IMG/VR virus record: IMGVR_UViG_3300025135_000008
Coordinates: 1-50,288 of that record
Length of the DNA stretch: 50,288 bases
Strand: one strand, 5' to 3'
Source of the DNA: a virus
Below, piece by piece: positions 20,424 through 30,456 of this stretch; within the stretch, counting starts at the first letter, position 1; every line of letters begins with the position of its first letter. The notes under the pieces were generated by a model. It did no database searches. It saw only the letters and a program-made list of their open reading frames with translations, and was not told the origin of the DNA. The translations under genes were made by a program, and so were the position numbers.

Positions 20424-23096
20424 TTAGTACCAACGGCCAATAATAAACAGAAAAAAAGCAGTATTTGTCGAGTTGCTACGGTTTATTTGAACGTTCATTC
20501 CCGTTGTCGTGTGAGTGCTTAGTGTTATGTTTGTTGCGGTTAGTGGGACTGAACTATCAAGTGTGCCTTGAGCACTGTACAACATGCTGCCGCCCGCAGT
20601 TGAAGTAACCGCTGCGTCTACAAATGTGACAGGATGAGTTATTGCTGTTGTATTAACGCCTGACGCAGTTCTGGTTTCAACGCCATACATAAAAGCGTGT
20701 TGAGTACCATCAGCATACTTCACAAACCGCCCGTTTGCGTTTGTTCCTTGCTCTATAATACCAGGCTCAAGGTGCAGCGTGCCAGACGCATAGTTTGTTA
20801 TAGGTCCAACAGCATTACGTCTAGTCAGTACATGAGCGTCGTTCCAGAGCCAATAGTGACCATCCCAGGTGGTATCAACAGTATAAAAATCAATGGTTGG
20901 ATCATTTATTGATAATCCAGAGTAAATAAACCCAGATGGGTCAGGAGTACCGTCGTAAGCATCAAGATCCGTTAATTCTACTTTCGTAAAAGCTAAGGGT
21001 TCGTCAGTACGAAGTCCGGTAAAACGACCGTGCCCAAATCTAATAGGCGATCCAAGAGCAGAAGAGGTATTTTGCAATCCGATGTATTCAACCCCGTCCA
21101 TACGGAATTGAACTAACCTCATGCGAAGGTTAGAGTCATTTCTTTGGATCTGGTAATTTGCTCTACGGCTGTCATTACTAGCAACAGCATAGTCTAAAAC
21201 AAGCCTAGTCGAACTAGTATTTGTTGTTATGGTAGCAAAACTCCGGTTAAGAACAAGTTCTCCCCTAAATAGGGTATTGGGTGCTCTAGCCTTACACAGA
21301 AGAAGAATGTCGTTTTGTTCAATCTCTAGAGGGAGGACAATTTCTCCAGCGTAATAAGTACCCTGATCTGTCGTAGTGGGACCCCTTAGTCCGCCATCGC
21401 CTGTAAGAATGCCTTCAACTGTCGTATTTCCAATTTCATCAACAATAATTTGTTGAGTGCCATTAGTTGAGATGCCTACGCTGTTTGCGGCAGGTAGATA
21501 AATGCCATTTGTCGGTGCGGTGCTGCCAGTTGGGATCAGGCTGGCGGCAGTGCTGGTGCCAGTGGTGACGACGTTTTGGCTGCCAAAGTTCGGGCTGATC
21601 TTGGTGCCAGCGATCGCAGCGCTGGCGTTGATATCTGCATCGACGATCACGCCCGATGCGATCGAGGTGGCGATGCTTGCACCACTGGTCAAATCACTGC
21701 TGACCGTACCAGTCACATCTCCGGTGACTTCGAATGTACGGCTGCTGTCGAGCTTCGTTGCAGTTGCAGCATTGCCGGCAGTGTCTTGATTGCCTGCAGT
21801 ATTAACGCCAGGCAGGTTGATATTGGCAGTGCCGTCAAATGACACGCCGCCTATTGTGCGTGCAGTCTCAAGAGCTGTTGCAGTGCTGGCGTTACCCGTC
21901 AATGCGGCGGTAATGGTGCCAGCCGTGAAGTTCCCCGAGCCATCACGCGCCACAATGGCGCTAGCGGCGTTGGTGGCAGTGGCGGTGGTAGCACTGTTGC
22001 TGACTTTACCGCCAGTGGCGATGGTCGCAAGCTTGGTGTCAACAATGCCCGCGCTGGCATTGATGTCGGCGTTGACAATGGTGCCGTCTTTAATCATGGT
22101 GCTGGTAACAGTGCCAGTTTGCGCTGTTGTGATAACAGTGCTATCAACATCAACAGTTACAGCGCCATCGGCATTTGTAATGTCAATGCCAGTGCCACCA
22201 GTCAGCGTTGATTTGGCAAGTGTGCCATCAGTTTTACCAATTAGCAGCTCACCATTGGCGTAGGTGGTTTGTCCAGTGCCGCCCTGTGCAGTAGCAACTG
22301 TAGTAAATCCTGTGCCGATGGCTCCACCGGTTAAGGTGCCGACGCTTGTAAGACTACTGCTGGTGACACCACTACCTAGGCTGCTACCCGTCAGCACATC
22401 AGCGTTGTTGATTTTATAGCTTTTACCTGTTGCAAGGTCTACGTTTTCGCTGCTAGTCCAACTATCAGTTGCATCCACCCAGTTAATTGTCTTATCAGTA
22501 GTGCCTTTTAGCGTGATGCCACCACCATCGGCAGTAGTGTCTGTTGGGCTGGTAACTTTGCCAAGCTCAATGTTTTTATCTTCAACCGTCAGCGTCTGCG
22601 TATTGATAATTGTCTCAGTACCATTAACCGTCAGGTCGCCTTGCACCGTCAAGTTGGCGTCAAATATTGCATTACCAGTTACATCTAGCGTACCGGGAAT
22701 GTCAATATTACTAGCCCATTCAACGCCATCGCCATCAGCATTGGTTTGCAGCAATTGGCGTGCGGTGCCAGCCAGCAGCTTTGAAACTGGCAAGTCATCA
22801 GGCAGTGTGGACACCCAGGCACTGCCATCCCATACCTTGAGCTGCTCAGGGCTAACGCCAATATCTAGCCAAAATTCAGATTTGCTATTGCCCGAGGTGC
22901 CGCCAGACGCGGGCGTGGAATTAGGAGCAGTCGCACCAATATGGACAGGGCCAATTTTAACCAATGCGCCAGCTTCATCCTTAAAAAACAATCCAGGACT
23001 GCCGCTTTCGTAATTAACAGCAAGCTGACCAACAGCCATAATGGCCGGATCAGGTCTTTTGTTGGCGGTGCCAGTACGCAGGTGCTTAAGTGCCAT
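20424..23096 (-). CDS. Long tail fibre protein (890 aa)
   Basis: The protein begins MALKHLRTGTANKRPDPAIM and is rich in Gly, Thr, Ser and Ala with repeated short motifs such as VTGNAIFDANLTVQGDLTVN and GTANINLPGVN, typical of trimeric tail fibres. The N-terminal 100 residues resemble virion-attachment parts of cyanophage fibres. The C-terminal about 250 residues (from the ILTGDGGLRGP region) are less repetitive and likely form the receptor-binding head. It follows a 150-residue fibre-associated gene by a 45-base gap. Host specificity probably depends on it. Confidence 0.8.
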   Translation of the reverse strand: MALKHLRTGTANKRPDPAIMAVGQLAVNYESGSPGLFFKDEAGALVKIGPVHIGATAPNSTPASGGTSGNSKSEFWLDIGVSPEQLKVWDGSAWVSTLPDDLPVSKLLAGTARQLLQTNADGDGVEWASNIDIPGTLDVTGNAIFDANLTVQGDLTVNGTETIINTQTLTVEDKNIELGKVTSPTDTTADGGGITLKGTTDKTINWVDATDSWTSSENVDLATGKSYKINNADVLTGSSLGSGVTSSSLTSVGTLTGGAIGTGFTTVATAQGGTGQTTYANGELLIGKTDGTLAKSTLTGGTGIDITNADGAVTVDVDSTVITTAQTGTVTSTMIKDGTIVNADINASAGIVDTKLATIATGGKVSNSATTATATNAASAIVARDGSGNFTAGTITAALTGNASTATALETARTIGGVSFDGTANINLPGVNTAGNQDTAGNAATATKLDSSRTFEVTGDVTGTVSSDLTSGASIATSIASGVIVDADINASAAIAGTKISPNFGSQNVVTTGTSTAASLIPTGSTAPTNGIYLPAANSVGISTNGTQQIIVDEIGNTTVEGILTGDGGLRGPTTTDQGTYYAGEIVLPLEIEQNDILLLCKARAPNTLFRGELVLNRSFATITTNTSSTRLVLDYAVASNDSRRANYQIQRNDSNLRMRLVQFRMDGVEYIGLQNTSSALGSPIRFGHGRFTGLRTDEPLAFTKVELTDLDAYDGTPDPSGFIYSGLSINDPTIDFYTVDTTWDGHYWLWNDAHVLTRRNAVGPITNYASGTLHLEPGIIEQGTNANGRFVKYADGTQHAFMYGVETRTASGVNTTAITHPVTFVDAAVTSTAGGSMLYSAQGTLDSSVPLTATNITLSTHTTTGMNVQINRSNSTNTAFFLFIIGRWY

Positions 23097-23141
23097 TCCT
23101 TAACACCCTCAAAAAGGGCCGGAGTTATGCAACCAGTCTAC

Positions 23142-23594
23142 TCAAAATGTGCCATCGTCCCAATCACCTGTCGCCGTACCAGTAACGGTCAGGTCAACAA
23201 CTGAAAAGCTACCAGTGCCATCGCGCAATACAAGCGTATTTGCAGTGTCAATGGCAGTAGCAGCGTCAAGCTTAATTTTATCTGCACTGCTCATAAAACC
23301 TGCAGCGCCACTGGTGGCAACTGCATGAAGCGACCCACCCGCTTGATTGCCGTGCGCGTGAACGTGATCAGAGCGAGAAGCGCCGCCATCGGTGCCTGCG
23401 AATGCAGTGCCAACAGACAATGGCAGGTTGTTGCTAAGGGCAACAATTTGTGCCCCAGGCGCTTCAAGGGAGATCAGTTGCGTGATGCTGCCATCAAGGA
23501 GAATAATTTCGCCAAGCTGGTCTTCTACCAAGTCGATAGAAACAACCTGATCAGGGCTGTCAATAATTTCAACCTGGGAGACGACGCTAGGCAT
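23142..23594 (-). CDS. Fibre-related protein (150 aa)
   Basis: The product begins MPSVVSQVEIIDSPDQVVSI. It has a hydrophobic strand-rich N-terminal part, then a fibre-like C-terminus (SRSDHVHAHGNQAGGSLHAV ... SSADKIKLD), including a His-rich turn and the SSADKxKLD motif common in phage tail fibres. The end, DLTVTGTATG, matches repeats of the long fibre next to it. It is probably a fibre shaft segment or adaptor. It overlaps the previous gene by one base. Confidence 0.65.
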   Translation of the reverse strand: MPSVVSQVEIIDSPDQVVSIDLVEDQLGEIILLDGSITQLISLEAPGAQIVALSNNLPLSVGTAFAGTDGGASRSDHVHAHGNQAGGSLHAVATSGAAGFMSSADKIKLDAATAIDTANTLVLRDGTGSFSVVDLTVTGTATGDWDDGTF

Positions 23595-23974
23595 TAGTCA
23601 TTCCTGCTAGTGGTTTCACGAACCTCAAGCGGTCCTTCGCAATAATAAAAGCGATCACCACTTGGGTAGGTAATTGATACGTCCCAGCGATGAGTTGTGG
23701 CAATTGGCAGGGCAAGCGTAGTGGCAGGATCAAGCGTAAGATCAAAGAAGCCGGGAATAGGCGAACCATTGTCTTCGGTAAGCACTGGCGTAAAAGTTGC
23801 AATTTCTACGCCATCAATATCTTTGATGTCTGCATCAATGACAGTTCCTACAGGCGTGAGGTCAATGGGATCGTCATCAATTTTAACTTGAAACCGCTTG
23901 CGGAATGTACTATTCCGCAACACAACAAACGCTCGCGTTGCTGGGTAGATGACGAGTGGTGGTAGTGCGGTCAT
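23594..23974 (-). CDS. Baseplate-type Ig-like adaptor protein (126 aa)
   Basis: The product begins MTALPPLVIYPATRAFVVLR and is a sandwich of strands with ATFTPVLTEDNGSPIPGFF and RWDVSITYPSGDRFYYCEG. Short beta-sandwich proteins of this pattern occur as upper-baseplate or fibre adaptors. It overlaps both neighbours by one and four bases. Function is inferred from fold type and position between fibre genes. Confidence 0.55.
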   Translation of the reverse strand: MTALPPLVIYPATRAFVVLRNSTFRKRFQVKIDDDPIDLTPVGTVIDADIKDIDGVEIATFTPVLTEDNGSPIPGFFDLTLDPATTLALPIATTHRWDVSITYPSGDRFYYCEGPLEVRETTSRND

Positions 23975-24324
23975 GACTCCTCACCTTCTTTGACCTTGCT
24001 TTCCCATGGTAGCGAGCGCGTTTCGATCAAAGGCTCGTTCAGCTCTGCAATCAGTTCTTCCTTCATGGTGTCTAGGGCGCTGCCGAGGGCCGCTTCTACA
24101 AAACCAATAAAAATATCTTGCGAAACGTCGTCGAAACCAACAAAACTCATTGCATCAGGAGGTGCAAAGTTAATTACACCATCTTTGTAGGCAATTTGAT
24201 TATCAATTGAGCAATGCAGTCGATACTTGACAGAATGGATGACGTTTACCATCCCTTCGTAAGACGGCAAAGCCATTAAGCCGTAAAAACGCCAGAAAAA
24301 AGTTGCACTCATTGGGTTTTCCAT
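23971..24324 (-). CDS. Fibre-module conserved protein (117 aa)
   Basis: The product begins MENPMSATFFWRFYGLMALP; a second ATG at residue 5 is also possible. VNVIHSVKYRLHCSIDNQIA and INFAPPD follow, ending in a helix ALDTMKEELIAELNE. The VKYRLHC strand followed by a polar loop is recalled from small cyanophage proteins near tail genes. No catalytic motif is seen. It overlaps the following gene by four bases. Confidence 0.55.
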   Translation of the reverse strand: MENPMSATFFWRFYGLMALPSYEGMVNVIHSVKYRLHCSIDNQIAYKDGVINFAPPDAMSFVGFDDVSQDIFIGFVEAALGSALDTMKEELIAELNEPLIETRSLPWESKVKEGEES

Positions 24325-24325
24325 T

Positions 24326-27300
24326 TTAGGTTAAATTTCGGGCACTAGCGCCGCCGAACACATAGGCGCCATCAGTATTGTCTGCACTTAGCAAAATAGC
24401 AGGCAGTCCGCCCACATCCTCTAAAGCAAGCAGCAGGGAATAAAAAGTACCAGCCTTAGCTGATTCACTTCCAATGTCAATTGTTGAACCACGAGTAAAA
24501 GTAATTGGCACGACTGTCGCCAGCGTGTTGTTCGTGATGCCAAAATGGCTCAATGCTGTGCCCCCAGAGGGAATTGGAATGGTGCTAAAACCATCCGCAA
24601 TGTTTCCATTAGATACATGAACTCTGGTTCCATCTGATCCATACAATTGGCCAAAGTCCCATTGTTTACCATTAAAGTCCCAAGCTACTGAATTTCGGCG
24701 ACTGGTTATGCTAACAGTTCCCCGTAAAGCCATACGCAAAAGCTCAATAGGAGCTGCAGCGGAATATCCATGGTCAAACGCAAACTTCTGCGCTCCAGTG
24801 CCGCTGCCAATTCTAAGATCTAAATTTACTAAGCACATATTCCCAAGCAATCCTCCGTCGCCGCCCATAAATACAAACCTGTTTACAGTGTTGCTTGAAC
24901 TTGAGGGAGTGTATCGAGTTAATAGCTGGAGAAAATTGTCGTCAGCGTTGTAAAATCTTATATTTATTTGAGATCCATTGCGGCAGGTCGCATTATGCAA
25001 TTGGGCACCATTGCCAATGTTTACCCATGAAACAATACAATCTCTGGTCCCGACAGCAAAACCACCATCAAGGCTTAACGTTGTCCACGCTCCACTGTTA
25101 TTCATATCAATTTCAACTTCTATATCTCCAAAAATACCGCCAGCGGAGTATATTACTGTACGAGCTGCAGAATACTGAGGAAGACGCGAAGTGACATTGG
25201 CGGTTGTTCCTCGACGTAATTTAATCTTGGGATTAGTAGCACCACGAGCGCCCAGTACAACCCATGGAGCAGTTCCGTTTGACAGCATCAGGGGGCCGGT
25301 TTCTATTCCTGTTAGTTGATCATGCACTGATACGACAATTTCTGCGCCGACAGGTACAAAAATAGTGCTCGCCTCCTCCAATGCAGCCGTCACCGTTGGA
25401 AAGATCCTGCCCCTTAGCCCTGGCGCACCTTCCCCAATAAATGTATGACCTGCAGTTGGGTATCCAAATGGAACTGAATTGTCGCCTGTAATAGGCGTAC
25501 CGCTAGCAACGTGAAGTACGACAATGGTTGCCCCAGCTTGCGCACCACTTAGCAAATTTCGTTGCTGACGCCAGCGATTCAACCCTGGCAAGGTAATTGC
25601 CTTGTCACCACTAGCATTTAACTGGGCATTATTTAATGCAGCGTTAGTGTCATTGTCAATATCGCCAACGGTAGCTAGTCGAACTGGACCCAGCGCAATT
25701 GTGCTAGCGGCGCTCACCTCAGGGAATTGCACTGAAGTGTTGACTGTCAAATTATCAACTGTAATTTCAGTGGCAGTCAGACCATTGGGGAAATCAGTAA
25801 GCTGAAAATCATCAAGCGTGCTATTGCCAACCGACTCAACAGTTAGCGTTGCTCCTGTTTCAATATCCTCTAGCCCTTTGGGCGAAACATTGAACCCATC
25901 CTCATTGCTACCCTGCGGCACCACCCGTCCGCCGATATTGTTGGTGAAGTAGTAAGTGAACTTATTTTGCGGCGACAGATCTTTCTGCGCGGCAGGAATC
26001 GACTTTGAGTAGTTCAGGAATCCTGCCCACTCCCAAGCATGACCAAACAAACGCAGGATGCTTGGACGCCTAAATTCAAGCGCCCAGTTGCCCAGTCCAT
26101 TGGCGGCACCGCCTGCAGGTGCTGTTGGGAAATCAGCAGCACTGGCCGGGTCGCGGTTTCGTGCAGCAGCAGTCTGGGGCAAAAGAGCAGTATGAGCTGC
26201 TGCAGTGGTAAAGCCCAATGCTACCAAGAACGCATGAGCGCCTAGATAGTCCGTGGCGCTGCGGTATTGGTCGCGAACAGTTCCAGTATTAGTCCAAACA
26301 GTAGTAAAATTGATTCCGCAAGTTGCAGTGTCTGCATTTGCGTCGGTATCAGTATCAAGCGTCAGGATAGGACTTTCATTCCTAAGCAAGTCTTCCGCGT
26401 CATACGCTGATGGCATATGCACAAACGTCTCGCCCCAGGTCAGCGGACTAGGAGACGCTGCTGCTGTTGTTTGATCACGCAAGCTCTGGAAGTGCTTGCC
26501 TGCAAATTTCACCACAGTGCCAGCACGATAAAACGTGTTGTTGGCATAGGAAACACTTGGAGCGCCACGACGTACTGTGATTTCTGCTGTTTTGGCCACC
26601 CCTGGCCCACCTTGCGGTCCAGTACCAGTGCCAGTAACCAGCAGCACTTCCTCGCCGCCTGCTGCCAGTGTGCGCGTAATTGCACCACCGACCCGCGCTG
26701 GATCAGTTTGAAGAGTAAAGTTACGTTCAGGCAGCCTTGCGCTTGATGTGTTGTTGAGTTGAATTGATAGCCGCCGTTCATTTGGCGAACGGGTATCAAC
26801 TAGCCGTCGAATATAAACACGCTTGCCGATGGCAAGATTGACGCCAGTATCTGGGTTTACACCTACAGGATCATTGGTTCCTGATTGCGACAGTGCCGCA
26901 GTAATCGCCACGCGATCTGGTGTGTTTTTGCTCCAAGCTGACGAGGTAAGATCTGTCCGCCAGTCATCACCAGTAGGATTCTCCACCCATACTTTGGTGC
27001 CGCCTGCCAGCGTGTAACCATCACGTAGCAGTAGCGCCGGTACGGTGTCGCTGGTTTCATCAATGGCTAGTGGTGTTGATAGCGTAATAGTGGTCGAAGA
27101 TATTGCGCTGATCGTGCCAAGAAATACTCGGCGGATATTGCCAACCTTTTCTCCTAAGTTCAACGGCACGCGAATGCGGCCTACTGTCCAGTTGCGGTCC
27201 TGTGGGAAAGCAACGGTCTTGTAGCCCGTGCTAAGTGCTGCACAGCCACCAAATGACGAGTTGCTATTGGTGACGGTGATCTCACCACCGTTGTCAGTGA

Positions 27301-28564
27301 AGTGGTGAATGCCCTGGCCAATAGCAAAGACGCTGACTTCCTGAATAAAGGCATCGTTGATTGCACTAATATGCCTGCTCAGGCGAGCAGGATTCATCCT
27401 AATGTTATCTGGAGAAGTTGAAATGTATTGCGCATAGTTTGTAGATGTCCAGTTGCCGCCGCTATAGCGCTGCCATGCTGTCATATCCTTTTGCAGGCTG
27501 ACACCAGTAAAGTTGGCGCAAACCATGCTCTTTAAGCCGCTTACCTTGGCGCCATCCATGAAGGCGCCACCAATGCCATAGTCTGAGCGAATCGAGCAGT
27601 TAAAGATGTACGGACTAGCGCTAGCTGTGGTGTCCCATGCCGGCTCTGGATTTTGCGTTGTATCAATCGGTCCGACGATTTCAAACTCAGTCTTGCGGGT
27701 AACAGTCAGCGCGCTGCCAAGATCAGCGCCAGTGCCAACAGCGCTAAATACCTTGGCGTAGAACGGATCTAGCTCCGCTTTGCTGCCGAATTGAAATGCA
27801 TCGAGTAGGTGGTGACTAGCATTCAGTCCCACCTTATCCATCACCGTAAAGCCAAAGAAATATCCCGTACCGGTGATCTTTAGCATCCCTCGACGGTTGC
27901 TGTAATCAGCAGCCTCATCTGCGGCTGCTGGCACCCATGTCGGCCTGATTGTTGTTTTGCGGAGATCAGGTCCGCACAAGCTGCAACCACGCGGCAGCAG
28001 CACACCGCCGACGCTAGCCGGGTTGAATGCGATCAACTCGGCAGGAGTTGGATCCTTGCTGGTTCCCCAGCTCGCCAAACTGGTGCTGGAGCTACCAGGG
28101 TCGTTGTACAGCGTATGAACACCTGTTGACAGCACAATCGACACACAGTCAACGTGCGCACGGGGGTCGGTATAGGTGTACCAGTTCTTGCTGGTAATAA
28201 TCGCCGCTTCAATGACAGCGCGATTGATCGTCTTAAATGGCCTGTACGGCGTAAATCCACATTCCAAGCGCTGCAGCTCAAGGCGCTTCAGCTTGCTGGC
28301 AATGATCTCCTCGTCTGTTGCGCCTGCTTCAAAGCTGTTGTATGACCCGCCTACAAATTTATCGCTGCCGGTATATGGGTTGACGTACAGCGTGAATGGT
28401 GCCGACAGCGGATCAGCTTGAGCAATGGCACCAGCGGAAACCGCAGCATTACCAGCTACTTGACGCATCAGGTCGTTTAGCGCCGCAATTTGCTGCTGAA
28501 ATTCAGCGACTGATGCAGCTACGTCAAGTGCGCCGCCTTCTCCGGCGAGCTTCAAGCTGGTCAT
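24326..28564 (-). CDS. Large tail fibre / beta-helix virion protein (1412 aa)
   Basis: After an N-terminal helix (VAEFQQQIAALNDLMRQVAG) come LYVNPYTGSDKFVGGSYN and PFKTINRAVIEAA, matching the opening of large cyanophage virion proteins that form right-handed beta-helices. The middle has many short strands with GGAFMDGAKVSGL-type turns. The last 500 residues contain RGATNPKIKLRRGTT and a glycine-rich head. It is probably a trimeric spike or side fibre and the main adhesin candidate, alongside the 890-residue fibre. No cleavage motif or polysaccharide-lyase active site can be read with confidence. Confidence 0.75.
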   Translation of the reverse strand: MTSLKLAGEGGALDVAASVAEFQQQIAALNDLMRQVAGNAAVSAGAIAQADPLSAPFTLYVNPYTGSDKFVGGSYNSFEAGATDEEIIASKLKRLELQRLECGFTPYRPFKTINRAVIEAAIITSKNWYTYTDPRAHVDCVSIVLSTGVHTLYNDPGSSSTSLASWGTSKDPTPAELIAFNPASVGGVLLPRGCSLCGPDLRKTTIRPTWVPAAADEAADYSNRRGMLKITGTGYFFGFTVMDKVGLNASHHLLDAFQFGSKAELDPFYAKVFSAVGTGADLGSALTVTRKTEFEIVGPIDTTQNPEPAWDTTASASPYIFNCSIRSDYGIGGAFMDGAKVSGLKSMVCANFTGVSLQKDMTAWQRYSGGNWTSTNYAQYISTSPDNIRMNPARLSRHISAINDAFIQEVSVFAIGQGIHHFTDNGGEITVTNSNSSFGGCAALSTGYKTVAFPQDRNWTVGRIRVPLNLGEKVGNIRRVFLGTISAISSTTITLSTPLAIDETSDTVPALLLRDGYTLAGGTKVWVENPTGDDWRTDLTSSAWSKNTPDRVAITAALSQSGTNDPVGVNPDTGVNLAIGKRVYIRRLVDTRSPNERRLSIQLNNTSSARLPERNFTLQTDPARVGGAITRTLAAGGEEVLLVTGTGTGPQGGPGVAKTAEITVRRGAPSVSYANNTFYRAGTVVKFAGKHFQSLRDQTTAAASPSPLTWGETFVHMPSAYDAEDLLRNESPILTLDTDTDANADTATCGINFTTVWTNTGTVRDQYRSATDYLGAHAFLVALGFTTAAAHTALLPQTAAARNRDPASAADFPTAPAGGAANGLGNWALEFRRPSILRLFGHAWEWAGFLNYSKSIPAAQKDLSPQNKFTYYFTNNIGGRVVPQGSNEDGFNVSPKGLEDIETGATLTVESVGNSTLDDFQLTDFPNGLTATEITVDNLTVNTSVQFPEVSAASTIALGPVRLATVGDIDNDTNAALNNAQLNASGDKAITLPGLNRWRQQRNLLSGAQAGATIVVLHVASGTPITGDNSVPFGYPTAGHTFIGEGAPGLRGRIFPTVTAALEEASTIFVPVGAEIVVSVHDQLTGIETGPLMLSNGTAPWVVLGARGATNPKIKLRRGTTANVTSRLPQYSAARTVIYSAGGIFGDIEVEIDMNNSGAWTTLSLDGGFAVGTRDCIVSWVNIGNGAQLHNATCRNGSQINIRFYNADDNFLQLLTRYTPSSSSNTVNRFVFMGGDGGLLGNMCLVNLDLRIGSGTGAQKFAFDHGYSAAAPIELLRMALRGTVSITSRRNSVAWDFNGKQWDFGQLYGSDGTRVHVSNGNIADGFSTIPIPSGGTALSHFGITNNTLATVVPITFTRGSTIDIGSESAKAGTFYSLLLALEDVGGLPAILLSADNTDGAYVFGGASARNLT

Positions 28565-28591
28565 TCAACAAGTCCCCTCATCTCAATCAGT

Positions 28592-29644
28592 TTACTCATC
28601 TTTGCCGGAAACGACCCGGATTTGGCCAGTGGCAATAAACTCAGCGCGAAGTCGAATAAGCTCACCGGCAGCGGTAGTGACCTGGGTACGGAAAAACAAG
28701 ATGTCTGTTTGATAGTAAAGCTTTTCTTGCCGCGCTGCACCACTAAGCGCCTGAGTGCCATCACCCATCAGGAAACGAGCGCTGGCCTTGGCTCCACGGG
28801 CCGTCAACGTCAACAATTTCAGCATCGCGCTACTGGGCTGGTCTTCAATGCCAATGTCATTTGACACCTCAGCCGCAAAGCTGCCAGAGCCGCTAAGCAA
28901 CCCTTTGGCATACTCGCCAAACATGTCGCCAACGCTGGTTTGGTCGAGCTGGCCCGCATCCACCTCAAACACCCATTCATTGAGGTCGCACTGCCGCTTC
29001 CAGCCGCGTACCTCCGGGTCGCTGACGATTGCCTCAATCGCGTCCGGCAGGGGGCTTACAGGCTGCTCATCAAGCAACACGGTGATCTCACCGCTAAGCA
29101 CCTTGGCAGCAGTATCGGCCAAAAACTGACGGTAGCCGGTGTCGCTATTGGCAATTGCAATAATCAGTTTGCCAAAAGCTACATTAAACAATTTAATCAA
29201 GCCCTGCGTGCCGCCATTGATCGCGTCGATTTCATTGCTATAAAAACGCAGATTGTCCATCGCGTCACGGTGGACATACGCCTCAAAGACTTTGGTCAGG
29301 CCAACCTGCTGAGCGCGTTCGTAAAACGGTCGAATGCCGACGTTGGCCGGATTGCCATAGAACCCGTTACCGCCTGTGCGAGCTGTCACTGCCGGGCCAA
29401 CGGTGTACGGACCAGTGCCGTAAAAGCTGTAGCCACCGGGGCAGTCAGGTTGATTGCCACCAGCAGTGTCAAAAGGTACGCCACGTTCACAGAACACCAG
29501 CACCTTGTCGCCTGACCAGAAGGCAGGCTCTTCTACGTCTAAGCCGAGCTTGGCACCACCAGCAATGCGATTATCTCGAATAATTGTTGGAGACGGCCAA
29601 TCACGGCTTAACTCGACCGTGCCGCCTGTGCCAAGAATTGCCAT
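28592..29644 (-). CDS. Tail-associated structural protein (350 aa)
   Basis: The protein begins MAILGTGGTVELSRDWPSPT and mixes strands with a helical middle (NEIDAINGGTQGLIKLFNVA). The C-terminal half has EWVFEVDAGQLDQTSVGDMF and LYYQTDILFFRTQVTTAAG, with ARFLMGDGTQALSG. No family is recognised with confidence. It lies between the small tail-tube-like protein and the giant fibre and overlaps the former by one base, so it is most likely a tip or fibre-network part of the virion. Confidence 0.6.
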   Translation of the reverse strand: MAILGTGGTVELSRDWPSPTIIRDNRIAGGAKLGLDVEEPAFWSGDKVLVFCERGVPFDTAGGNQPDCPGGYSFYGTGPYTVGPAVTARTGGNGFYGNPANVGIRPFYERAQQVGLTKVFEAYVHRDAMDNLRFYSNEIDAINGGTQGLIKLFNVAFGKLIIAIANSDTGYRQFLADTAAKVLSGEITVLLDEQPVSPLPDAIEAIVSDPEVRGWKRQCDLNEWVFEVDAGQLDQTSVGDMFGEYAKGLLSGSGSFAAEVSNDIGIEDQPSSAMLKLLTLTARGAKASARFLMGDGTQALSGAARQEKLYYQTDILFFRTQVTTAAGELIRLRAEFIATGQIRVVSGKDE

Positions 29645-30042
29645 CAGAATCTACCTTCAGGTTTGCCGGACACAACAAAGGAGATGTTTACGACAGTGTT
29701 GTCGCCAACGCTATTGCTGATGCCCTGGCTAGAGATAAACACCTTGCCGGTCATCGTGCCTTGCGTAGTGCCACGTCGCAGCACCATGGTCAAATTATCG
29801 GGCTCGTCATTGTCATTCAGAATGCGATTCATCAATTCGGTAGTCGTGTTGTCGTCAGACTTGTACAACAACGTGGCGCTGCCGCTGGTCGTGCGCTTGC
29901 CGTAGGTGTAGGTGTCATCCAGCTCGCCAATGCCTGTCGTTTCAAGCGTTGCGCGTGCTTTATCAAAACTGACATCGCGCACTTTGGCGACTTTCTGGCC
30001 GTTCCAGCGCAGTTCGCCGTGGGTTGCATTGATGATCGTCAT
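29644..30042 (-). CDS. Tail-tube-like protein (132 aa)
   Basis: The product begins MTIINATHGELRWNGQKVAK and continues with KVRDVSFDKARATLETTGIG, TTSGSATLLYKSD and a C-terminal VVNISFVVSGKPEGRF. The strand pattern (a function-unspecific N-terminal hairpin, TxSGSATLxxxxD, final strand with sGxP) is like gpV-type tail tube domains. The main tail tube is already encoded at 40000-41163, so this may be a tip ring or a fibre-base ring. It follows the 133-residue protein by 12 bases. Confidence 0.5.
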   Translation of the reverse strand: MTIINATHGELRWNGQKVAKVRDVSFDKARATLETTGIGELDDTYTYGKRTTSGSATLLYKSDDNTTTELMNRILNDNDEPDNLTMVLRRGTTQGTMTGKVFISSQGISNSVGDNTVVNISFVVSGKPEGRF

Positions 30043-30054
30043 TGGCTTACTACG

Positions 30055-30456
30055 CTATGGAGAGATTCTAAGCTCAGCACGCAATTGCACGCTTACCGAT
30101 GCGCGGCGCCCAGGAACGCGCTCTACGGTTGGAGTGGACTGATTAAGGAAAAACCACTGGGTTTCTGTTTGACCCAAAATCCGCAGCAGACCTGGGTCTT
30201 GGATTCCATTGAAAATGACCAGCGGGAATACAACGCGCTCTAGTGGTCCCCTTGCAATCAAATAACATTCAACAATTTTTGCAGCATCTGTATTGCTAAT
30301 GTTTGTGAAGCCAAGTTCAAGCACCGCGTCACTGGGAAGGTTGCTCCATAGCCGGTAGCTACGAACGCCAGACTGCGCACGCGTTTCTGTAACGGGATAT
30401 TGCGGCGCTGTGAATTTACAAGCCGTTGGTTGAATTGACGGAAATTGAACGGTCAT
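30055..30456 (-). CDS. Tail protein downstream of J (133 aa)
   Basis: The product begins MTVQFPSIQPTACKFTAPQY and includes FTNISNTDAAKIVECYLIA and SVSVQLRAELRIS. It is strand-rich with one helix. The pattern is recalled from small phage tail proteins of unknown role. It overlaps the J-like gene by four bases, so it is probably a tail tip component made with it. Confidence 0.55.
   Translation of the reverse strand: MTVQFPSIQPTACKFTAPQYPVTETRAQSGVRSYRLWSNLPSDAVLELGFTNISNTDAAKIVECYLIARGPLERVVFPLVIFNGIQDPGLLRILGQTETQWFFLNQSTPTVERVPGRRASVSVQLRAELRISP

Noticed and set aside
21502-22263. Long plus-strand frames opposite the 890-residue fibre
   Set aside because: Ala/Val/Pro-rich shadows caused by the repetitive Thr/Gly codons of the fibre gene.
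20424-23096. Repeated short strings in the fibre gene as a CRISPR array
   Set aside because: The repeats are protein-coding, irregular and in frame; no constant repeat-spacer pattern.
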